DNA of 64,000 nt from NCBI GenBank assembly GCA_011503125.2, contig WWBZ02000073.1:3038001-3102000 (forward strand), given 5' to 3'. The notes beneath the pieces were generated by a model that was not told where the DNA came from, ran no database searches, and saw only the letters and a program-made list of their open reading frames with translations. Shown in pieces: positions 55,501 to 64,000 of the stretch (its first letter is position 1; each line of letters begins with the position of its first letter). The position numbers and the translations under genes were made by a program. This DNA is from Botryosphaeria dothidea (Eukaryota > Ascomycota > Dothideomycetes > Botryosphaeriales > Botryosphaeriaceae).

Positions 55501-56739
55501 TAGCTTACCGGGTGAATTATTAGTCCCCCGGAAAAGCCAGGATCCAAAATCAGAGTACCACAACACAGTATTCTGATGCTCATATGAGGCTGGAAACAAG
55601 CTGATGGAAAATGAGCTCAATCACCTCCGTTATCTGTTATTGGATAGCATATTAGCTTAGTCACTCATTCTGAGACGTCTTGGGAGCAACACCACGAGCG
55701 CCTCAGCAACCAAGCAATCAAGTCATTCATTCATCGATTCCGACCGATCAAGCGCAAATTCCATCACAAGCGATCATTTGTTGAGCCAGGATACGCAGAT
55801 ACAGGCTCAGTGTTAAATCTCTTGATCTTGGGTCCTATCCTGTCTATTGCAGTCTTGATCGTTTCGTGAATGCGGGATATATCTAATTCCGTGTCGAACA
55901 GATTGAGAGTACTAAGAAGTACCTTTGGAGGAGGATTCAGATATCCAGTACCTAAAGTAGTAGTTGGCAAGTTAGAAAACAGGCTCTACAATATAGGAAA
56001 TCAGCTTTACAGACGTCGAAAGTAGCTTTGGCCGTTCTTAAACTCATGTTTGCCCAGGTCATACTGAACTACACCGCCCGTTGTGCCAGTAGGTAAGCTT
56101 ATGACGACATCGCCGAGACGAACCTGCTTATCGGGATGTCTCTCTGGGTAGGGTACACCTCCTCCGATGCCAACCATGAGACAAAATCTTATCGAGGTGA
56201 TCTCCCTGACCATTGAAAGTGCCGTGGTGGCAGCGTTGACCTTCCCGGTCATCCCCATTGGACATGACACGACGACGACGTTTTGGCCTGCTATCTAACC
56301 CCAAGTATAGGCATTCGTGTCCTGTGGGGAGGGGTTGAAGTCCGATGGATCATGGTGTCTCTCATCCAGTATAGCCATAACTGCTCTCAATTCCTCTGAC
56401 AGAGCCGTGATTATGCCCACGGTATATTCCCTGCTCTTTAGCTTCCTGGTCTTCGGGGGCCGAAGTGTGAACGGATAAACGCGACCGGCATCGTCGGTGT
56501 TTGTTTGGTTGTCTCTGGTTCCTTCCCTATCGACTAGTACTATGGCCTTGTTGTGATCTTCTCCGGGTTCCGTAAGTGATGGGGATCCTGTAACATTCTT
56601 TCGGCGAGGTGTAAGGACAGGACGGAGAAAAAGGAGGGCTATGGTAAGGCCCACTGCGACGAGAATCGTAGAAAAGACCGAGCCATTCTGCAGATATCGG
56701 AAGCCAGCATTCAGTGGCATCGAGTATGAGTCTGTCATG
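52544..56739 (-). pseudogene. PNP/NACHT/ankyrin NLR-type protein with N-terminal TM, disabled
   Basis: From ATG 56739: a TM helix ('VFSTILVAVGLTIALLFL'), then a purine nucleoside phosphorylase-like domain ('VGIITALSEELRAVMAILDE', 'FCLMVGIGGGVP', '[20 protein letters not shown]', '[15 protein letters not shown]'). NACHT follows: P-loop 'LWIYGSSGSGKTVLSS' and Walker B 'KIVLDALDES'. Then come at least six ankyrin repeats ('EGIVRMLIEKGADVNAKG' type) to 52544. PNP-NACHT-ANK is an established fungal NLR architecture. Lesions: TAG at 56295-56297 inside the PNP domain, TAG near 54474, a frame change near 54440, loss of an AG acceptor near 54173 and a frame change near 53620. Good introns remain (for example about 55022-55099). 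The domain order is complete and the P-loop is intact, so decay is recent compared with the lipase-NACHT gene. Confidence 0.85.
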
Positions 56740-57536
56740 GCTGTGTAAGAAGAGAGATTTTTGTGCGCAGTGAAGATTTCGCGGGTACTCTGTGGTCTGG
56801 CGAAATGTGCAATCAGCAAAGGTTCATGATTCAATGGAGAAAATGAGTTAAAAAGAGGGTGACATGACGCTTATATGATGCTACTCTTTGCCGAAATATA
56901 ACCTAGTGTCGCGACTACTGCATTCAATGAGCTAATAAGTTGGGGGCGAACGCCTTGGGTATGGCCACCTTCAGATATGAGGATGTTGGCATATCCACAT
57001 ACGCCGTCGGATGCGAAGTAGGGTTGTGCACAGGGGCTCCACAACCGAAAAAAGACTAGAGTCCTCAACACGGGCTTCGGTCCGGTCATCTCAACGTAAA
57101 AAAAGCCATGGTCGGACAAAAACAATACAAAAAAAGCTCGCATGCCGACTATTGGCTGCAACCCTCATCTGTATGTTCATCCGGAATACGGACACTAGCA
57201 TCCACTTTGCATGCAAGCTTTGCGTACCATGCGTGGACTCGAAACAAATACCTTATGCAACCAAGTAAGGCCGAACCTAGCCTCGCCGCATTTCTTCCTA
57301 AGAACTTACAGGGAAAAGTGTGGGTAGTAAACAGCGAGAGTGGTGTGCGCACATAGACGCAAGGTTTCCGTAGGAGAGCGTGTGATATTAGTTGTAGAAT
57401 TTCAAGTGTAAATGGCCGGGTGGGTCCGTGACTATCAGCTTGTGGAGCTGTGCGCGTCATTTTACAAAGGCAGTGAAGGGCCGGCTATCGGCTCAGATCA
57501 TACTTAATTCAGCACCAGCTGCGTGCGTGCAGCATC
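56740..57536. other. NLR upstream region, no gene seen
   Basis: About 0.8 kb. It should contain the promoter of the PNP-NACHT-ankyrin gene. Small frames here show no domain. Confidence 0.5.
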
Positions 57537-57947
57537 TTGCAGGTAGTGAAAGGCACACCGTCACCTTGCGGACCTGGTCAACCCAGCGCTGATGTCGTCG
57601 TGGCTGCCGACGATCGAGATTCTAGTGGTGCTGCAGCCCCGCGTTGTGATCCCCGCCACCTGGCCTCCGTCAACGACGGCTTCGCGGGTATCGCGGACAT
57701 GCAGCTCACGCACGACTACGTCAGTTTCTTCCAGGCCGAGATCGAGGCCAGTAGCCCGGACTTTTACTTCCCCGCCAAGATCTACGACTTCCTGAATCGC
57801 TGCTTCCCCGGTCGGCACGGCGAAAATGCGCTCACCATCCTCAATATCACTGCTGAGAAGTTTGGATGCTGTGGTGTAAGATGGGTTAACCACTACTACC
57901 TTGAGAAATCCGACAAACTAGACGCTCTGGAGGGTTGGGAGCCCTAA
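57537..57947 (+). other. unassigned GC-richer open frame
   Basis: A frame of 136 codons that opens at a TTG and ends TAA. The stretch 'MQLTHDYVSFFQAEIEAS' and onward ('SPDFYFPAKIYDFLNRCF') looks protein-like, and its base composition is higher in GC than the flanks. No family is recognised. It could be the 3' part of a lost gene. Confidence 0.3.
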
Positions 57948-58253
57948 GCCTAATACTTTTGCTCAGTATCTTGGGCCGAGTCATATCCATTAAGCATGAG
58001 ATATTTAAAGCTGAGGGAAAGAGTGTATTGTATCAGGCTCTATAGGGATGAATAGATAGATTTGGTTATATACATGATTGAAGACAGCATAATCGAAGGA
58101 CTGTAAACACCTAAAGAACTGAGAATTCGAATGAGTCGGATAGTATTGACACCCTCCGCTTTTCCGTATGAATATTCAAATCATAGCAACCGGTGGACAC
58201 CTTATGGAAGTTATCTGAGATTTATTCCAGATATAGTCACAGCAATAAAATTG
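57948..58253. other. AT-rich spacer
   Basis: About 300 bp with nothing recognised. Confidence 0.6.
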
Positions 58254-59492
58254 TTATGCTGTTGGAGGTTGAACCACTTCCACACAACGCAGGCAGGGTA
58301 AGTTCTCGTTTTTCAACAGCCCAAAGACACAATTCTGCCACTGCAATGCGCCCTTCCCAAAACACTCGATAGTAAGAGATTCCAGGGAAGGCGGGAGATC
58401 ATTCGCGTTCAAGCTTTGGCCCTCTTTCAAGCTTGTTCCTAAGTAAGCCCCGCTGATGCGTATATATCGCAATTTTGCGAAGCTCCTGAGTGAGGGCATC
58501 GGCAGAGTATCCGGAAGAGACTCAGGCTCAATGTAGCATTCCAGTGATAGTGATTAAAGACTTGACTTGTGCAATTGTAGTGCATTTATAACGCCTTCGA
58601 TGTCAAGAGGGCTGTCGAGGTCTTCAACCGGATCCCAAATATACGTGGCGAACTTCAGTTCCTTACAAACGCGCATGGAACTTTCAAGAAGTTTGCTGTG
58701 AAAGGAACGAGGACGGGCGACAAGGGTGTCGATAGGGCTTATTTTTTCCAGCCAATATGGTAGGCCCTCTCTCGTCTCGATGAGGTGGTGTAATTCGACG
58801 GTGCGAAGAAACGGCAACATGATACCTTCCCAGAAACGATAGTCACCCATGTAAACGGAGTTCGGTGATTCTCGGACAATGAAGCGTCGGAGGGAAGGGA
58901 GAGCGTTGAGTTGACCATCCTGGGGATCGTGTTGGATGGACCAAGAGATGAGGCGCACAATCCACGAAACGTAGGCGCGGCCAAAACTGAAATTGCCGTA
59001 CGCTATATCGACCGTCTCTAGATTGGGTGATATTGCCATCAAAAAGGCGATCTGGGCCTCGTATTCATAGCTTTCTAGGCTTTTGATCCACAGGTTCCTT
59101 TCGCGTTCGCTGAACAAGTCAAGCCCTTGTACACGCTTGACCAGTCGTTCCCCCAAATCCTGGCCATAATCCAACTGTCGATTCATGTTGACGACACCTA
59201 GATACTCCCCAATTACGAGGGTACGCAGGTGGCTTGAGAGAGTAGGCTCTCGAACGAGGGATGAGATGAACTGGCTCAGCGATCGGGGGTCATTGTCATT
59301 CGCAAAAACGCGGTACAACAACGGTCTTCCGATGTTGTAAAACCTCTGAGAAACGAGACAGAAGTCATAGATAAGAAGTCTCCTGAGCTTGTGGTAGCAA
59401 GGATTCGCTCTGTTATCGTAGGTAGTGGGAACGAGATGCGCTGCGATTTTCTCCAGGAGCACATCCGGAAGGTCGGTCAATGTCATCTTCAT
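58254..59492 (-). pseudogene. F-box protein with one in-frame TAA
   Basis: From ATG 59492 the frame starts with an F-box ('LTDLPDVLLEKIAAHLVP') and continues with leucine-rich, LRR-like beta/alpha segments ('LSSHLRTLVIGEYLG', 'ISPNLETVDIAYGNFSFG', 'LPSLRRFIVRESPN'). At 58554-58556 a TAA interrupts it. The same frame then continues for 99 codons in the same style ('MPSLRSFAKLRYIRISGAYLG', split here by residue use, and 'LPPSLESLTIECFGKG') to 58254. Without the stop it would be about 412 aa, the usual size. CAA to TAA (C-to-T) is the simplest origin. The truncated 312-aa product keeps the F-box and most repeats, so partial function is not excluded. Confidence 0.75.
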
Positions 59493-59513
59493 GGTCAAAG
59501 GACGTACGATCAA

Positions 59514-60104
59514 GTTTCAGAGTGCTCCGGACGGCCTGTTTGAAGAACTGGTGGGGGTTTCACAGATGATACAAGAATTGAGAAGCTTGGCCGTTTGGTG
59601 TGGGGCGGAAGAGCGGATCCGAACAGGCGGTGTAGATGCCTGCGAACAATGATATCATCACAACCTGACATCTGCTTTTCTCAGAGTAGTTCCCAGACTC
59701 TACCAAAAACGACTTGAGACATCTACCCTTTCTTCAACCTGGGATTGCTTGCCTGTCCTATTGCCTTATCGTCCCCAAGATAAAAACAACGATAAGGGGA
59801 CTTTAAAGCAGGCAGAGATATTCCAGGCGAGAGATCAAGACTCCAACAGCTATTCGAACGGCTCTGGCTTGAATTTGTATTTTAATTACCACAACAGTTT
59901 AATTCCGAACCTTGCATACGAATTCCGTTCTATCACATTGTTCTCCATGACGTCAAATAATAAAATCACACTTCATTATGCCACTTTATCCCAAGACTCC
60001 CAGTCGAAGAGCTCCAATACGCGATCGTCACTTGGTTCGCGCCTATGCGAAGCGTCAGAGGAGATTCTCCGTGTTTGTTCATTCTGCGCCACGTCGCCCG
60101 ATAA
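59514..60104. other. intergenic, no gene seen
   Basis: About 0.6 kb. The plus-strand frame 59749-60303 overlaps the P450 end and has no domain. Confidence 0.55.
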
Positions 60105-61880
60105 TCAGCACGCGCGGGATTTAAATCGCACAAGTAACCCGCTTTGCCTCGCAAACCAATACGTTTTGACATTCCAATCAGGCTCGCTTGACGCCCATTC
60201 TAAATCAAATTGTCGCAAGATCTGTGGCACAAACTTTCCCATCTCCATAATCGAAATGTTTTTACCAATACACACCCTCACGCCGGCGCCAAACTGTTGT
60301 TGACTTCAGCATCTTCAATTTGATATGAACAACAGATTTTCGAATACTCACCGTCAACATATGGCGGTCCATTTCCTTGACTCTGGCCTCTTCGTCCAGC
60401 CATCTCTCTGGTCTGAATTGGTCCGCGTCTTCGCCGAAGATGTCTTGATTACGATGTATCACCGCTGGGTTCACGCCGACGATCGTCCCAGCTGGTAGGT
60501 GGGCACCACATAATTCGGCACCACCCTCCGGAACTACACGCTCAAGAGGATAGGAGACTCCTGGATGCATACGCATAGCTTCTTTGAGACACAACTGTCT
60601 AATAATCTACGTCAGTAGGCTGGCCATATTTTGTGGGTATGTGCGACTGGAACTGTACAAATATTCTAACTGAAGACTTTCGCCATATGTGATTACCGTT
60701 GACAGCTTGCCTACCGCGTGCGCATCGTCAATCTCTCGTTGGAGTTTCTTATAGACTTGCTCGTTTCGTAGGAGGTAGTAAAATACTGCGCGGAGGGAGA
60801 TTACAGTAGTGTCACTTCCTGCCAGGCTACTAAAATTAGTGAGGCCCGATGGTATCTTTCCCGGAAATCGCCTTACAGGTTGTTCATCAAATGATTCATC
60901 AGCTCTCTAGTACCCATAGATGTGCCGGTAGACCTCTGCTGCTGTCGCAGAAAGGCCAGAAAGTCGGTCCTCTCTTTGGCATCCGTTAAACCCATGTCGT
61001 ACTCGTTGATGCTGTCTAGCACCATCTGTGCCTTCAGATTAGCCATGGATATCTCTTCACTTCTTTTGAATCGATTTCGCGCACGTACCTCGGTAACGAT
61101 CTGCACAGGGTCGGACACAAATCTCGTCATAATCTTCCTCAGCGCGACGTTCCCCAGTAGGAACCGATGGAGTAGTGGCACTTGACCTACTATCCCAGCG
61201 TAATGAAGACCACCCTCGATGCCCGATATCACGTTGTGTACGTCCTCCCGTTTGTCCATGAACCCAAAGGTCTTGCCGAATGTGATAGCGCCAATTGCAT
61301 CAAAGGCGTACCATTGGACCCAGACACCAATGTCGACGGTCTTTCCTTGAAGATCTAACATGGCATTGGTAAAGGCCATTGTGCAAGGATCAACGAGGTA
61401 CTAGAGGGCTAGGATGGAAGTCATCGAGAACTTCTGTGCCACTGGACGCTTGAGAGCCTTATGTTCATCTGTGTCGACTGTCGAAAACATGCTATGCATG
61501 ACTTTACCCTCGTACACCACGGCCAGGGTTTCATAGAATGACGACTGTTCCGGATATTAGCAGCATATATCAACCATGTAGCTGTGTATATACCTTCAAA
61601 AATTTGCTGCTGGTTCCGTAGATTGGCGCAAGAACAGCCGGATCGGATATGCTGACGACCCTAGGCGCAGTTCGAACGATTGGACCATACTGCTGATGAA
61701 GCTTGCGGTATTTCTCATGGGCGTTTCCCATCCACACAAACCAAACACGCCAAAGCGGCGTCCATTTGGCTAGCCAATGCCCTGGAATTCTATAGAGCTT
61801 ACTTCGAAAGCTGTGTGTAAGGATTTTACTGCGATAAAAACGAGATACGAAGAGATAAATATCTGAATGATGAGCTCCAT
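60105..61880 (-). pseudogene. pisatin-demethylase-like cytochrome P450, one internal TAG
   Basis: Minus strand, five exons (about 61880-61594, 61544-60877, 60829-60659, 60598-60352, 60293-60105), with four good introns of 47-60 nt that keep frame throughout. The N-terminal anchor ('MELIIQIFISSYLVFIA', ATG 61880) is in a different frame from the next block ('YRIPGHWLAKWTPLWR'), so one frame change lies near 61820. Further signs: 'LAGSDTT' (I-helix), 'KEAMRMHPG' (ExxR region) and the haem loop 'FGAGVRVCIGKN'. The block 'SIMEMGKFVPQILRQFDLEW' region and 'TYWFARQSG' near the end identify the CYP57/pisatin-demethylase group, which detoxifies or modifies plant or fungal phenolics. In-frame TAG at 61401-61403. 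It was probably a normal gene of about 530 aa until recently. Confidence 0.82.
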
Positions 61881-61911
61881 GGTAGCGATCAATGATGCGG
61901 GGTAATCGCAA

Positions 61912-62779
61912 TCTTGGAAGTCCAAGCCCAAGATTGTTAGGGTGAGAACTTATGGAAATACATTACCACGTAATATATATGTATCGTGTGGTTTCCGGTT
62001 CCGATCCTTCCCCGCAAACTTTGCAAGTATTAACCTTCGACCGGCGAGCCGAGCAATCTTCGGCAACGGAGAAGAGGGGGGCTGTGAAGCATATCGATCA
62101 AATTGAGATAAGATCAGCACTTTGTATAACCGAATGTTTGGAGTAACTGTTGGAGAAAGTGGAGGAATTGGATGGTCCGTTTTTAGGTTGTTCCGGTATA
62201 ATGGCCATGTGCGCGGAGGTGTCAATGTAGGGGGAGGGGGGGGGGGTTTTAAGTAGCTTTGAGTAAAGCCTAAGTGACAGAAGTGTTTTTGGTTTAAATG
62301 CGACAAAGAAGCCTTTCATGCACGAATAATCGACGTCGTTATCGTGTTTCAATGAATCCGCACTAACTGGCCGCCATGACAGCCACGAGGCTTCCCGACA
62401 TTCGCAACAACCCATTTAAGATCCAGCCCGAACGTATACCCCATGTCATTGTTAAGCATGCGGACCTTCAGGCGTTGCGCTTATATGTAGGCAGTAATAG
62501 TGTGTTGGACGCATTGCGTAAGCGCCACGTAGCAGGCCGTTGATCTATCAGAGAGCGAGTTTGAACCTTTTCGGCTTATTATATGTGCGGGACAGGGGTG
62601 CTATTTGGCGAAAAGTGATGACTAAGCCTTCATGAAACATAAAAATAGTATTGCACAAGTCTACATGCAGAAGGAAATTGCCAGGCCTAACATTCCAATC
62701 AAAATGTGTTAGTGTCCATCTATACTGTCCCTAAAACCGCACGACCTGCGAAAAAGATTTGAAACAGGTACTCTATTAG
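61912..62779. other. intergenic, no gene seen
   Basis: About 0.87 kb with a G-tract at about 62237-62246 and no supported gene. Confidence 0.55.
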
Positions 62780-64000
62780 CTACTCTAAAGTTAGCTTGCA
62801 ATTAGAAAATAATCTTTCCTGTACCGCTTGAAAGCGGCTCGAAGCATCTTCCCATAGACATATCCCAACTCTTTGCCATAGGGTAGAGCCATCGTTTTCT
62901 TGTTCGCATACCATAACCCCCATCCAGAGAAGCACAGGTTTTCCTCCTGCTACAGCAGTAACTGTCCCAATCAACAGAATAGAGAGATTCGGTCCGTATT
63001 CGGCTTCAAGAGCTTGCGAAAGCTGGTCCTGACGATCATCTCTACTCAAGTATATGCTCTGGAGCTCTTTAGGAATAGTAGACATGTTACGCGTAGTTGC
63101 GTCAATATAAGTTTTCTGAACGGAGGAAGTTGTCTTCTTGGATAGGTCTTTATTCAAAAGCCTCCAGAAAGAGACAATTGTGATGGCTTGCATCCGGTGC
63201 ACTCGCGGAAATGCAGTGGCATTGCTATCTACGAGAAGACTAAGCTAAAGAGAAAAGGAAGCAAGGTTTAAGCAAAATAGTACTACTTATATATCTCTAC
63301 AGAGTTCCTTTTACTGGTAGCGAGTTGCAGGGTTTTCTTGTTGAGCTTCAGGGTCCTCTCGACCTAAGGTCTCGCCGCAGAATCCATCCAAGGCACCCTT
63401 AGGGTTCAAACCGTAACAACAATTTCCTTGTATTTGCATGCTTTTCCTTCATATGAGGCCACCTCGCCTCCTCTGAAGGATACATTACAGTGAGAGACTG
63501 GCTTGATGAATCCATGGACCCACATAGGCGCGACTGTGCTTTTCTGAACGCACCAGGCCTGCTTGGGTTCTGGTGGCTCCATGTGGACGAAGAGTTGACC
63601 CATAACAGGAGACCGGCTGATTAATTCTTGGCCCAACTGTCGGCTCAATTGCGCCCGGTTGCACTCCGCCTTCGGATCCGCGGTTTTCCAAGCGCGAGGC
63701 CATATATCTGCATTATTCCGTAAATTTGATCCTCCGATCGTGTTGCTTTGCGGCGACTCGATGCATTGTAGAGCGCTATGGGGTGGTCGCGCGCCAAAGC
63801 ATCACACCCGCTTTCCTCGATGCACTGCAGTACTCTTCTTGCAGCCATGGCCGCCTCTCCGTCTAGTCGAGGAGTCTCAGCCCTGGCGCTTGAAGGGTGC
63901 GATGAATAAGAACCGTTGTCCGGAGTCGATTCACTGCCTCGTTCGAAAATGAGTTCATTCAGATGTGTATGGAGTGTCGCACAGCTGTAGAAGATCCGGT
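62780..64000 (-). pseudogene. HET-domain (heterokaryon incompatibility) protein, 3' part, runs off the window
   Basis: The frame enters at the right edge and reads 'ALARDHPIALYNASS', then 'EDQIYGIMQIYGLALGK' near 63700, a block I know from fungal HET proteins downstream of the HET domain. A one-base change near 63680 shifts the frame to 'LGQELISRSPVMGQLFVH' and 'VSHCNVSFRGG', ending in TGA 63406. A further fragment (62780-63202) begins at no ATG and gives 'LWQRVGICLWEDASSRF', like the usual end of such proteins ('WxRxGICxWE'). HET proteins trigger cell death when genetically different hyphae fuse. The HET domain itself should lie beyond position 64000. Breaks show that this copy is inactive. 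Confidence 0.65.

Overview
The window looks like nuclear DNA of a filamentous ascomycete (Pezizomycotina). Introns are short (about 45-170 nt, mostly 45-80), with GTRNGY-like donors and CTAAC/CTGAC-like branch sites. The gene families are typical of these fungi: NACHT/ankyrin and HET-domain proteins, a Zn2Cys6-type transcription factor middle domain, a PTH11/rhodopsin-like membrane protein, pisatin-demethylase-like and kaurene-oxidase-like P450s, and a GPI mucin. One copia element carries a very clear repeat-induced point mutation (RIP) signature. I cannot name the species.

Left part (1-35 kb). Intact genes are a DUF300/OST-alpha-like transporter (1.1-2.5 kb), a cytochrome P450 (3.3-5.2 kb), a secreted pepsin-like aspartic protease (6.2-7.7 kb), a wax-synthase-like membrane acyltransferase (13.0-14.3 kb), a conserved two-TM fungal protein (15.0-16.1 kb) and an NmrA-like reductase (19.8-20.7 kb). 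Between them lie broken genes: an aromatic FAD monooxygenase, a transcription factor without its zinc cluster, a GFA-like fragment, an alcohol dehydrogenase, a PaxM-like FAD monooxygenase fused to a multi-TM domain, and an SDR. A P450, an FMO with membrane domain, a membrane acyltransferase and an NmrA/SDR pair together resemble the residue of a secondary-metabolite (possibly meroterpenoid) cluster; this is inference. A complete 5.41-kb Ty1/copia retrotransposon (22.9-28.3 kb) follows, with 147-bp LTRs, a 5-bp target duplication and a primer site matching the anticodon arm of initiator tRNA-Met. Its gag-pol frame is indel-free but full of stops. Next come a broken secreted protein and a decayed lipase-NACHT-ankyrin (NLR-type) gene.

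Middle part (34.8-51.6 kb). This is the healthiest section: a three-exon Pmp3-type proteolipid, a secreted intradiol dioxygenase, an F-box-like/TPR protein, a LaeA-like methyltransferase (frame lost at a C11 tract), a rhodopsin-domain membrane protein, a gene-poor GC-rich stretch of about 6 kb with a G20 tract, and a 744-aa GPI-anchored mucin-like wall protein.

Right part (52.5-64 kb). Decayed again: a PNP-NACHT-ankyrin NLR, an F-box protein with one in-frame TAA, a pisatin-demethylase-like P450 with an in-frame TAG, and the broken end of a HET-domain gene running off the window. Two NLR-type genes and one HET gene in one window suggest a region once involved in fungal allorecognition, now mostly inactivated.
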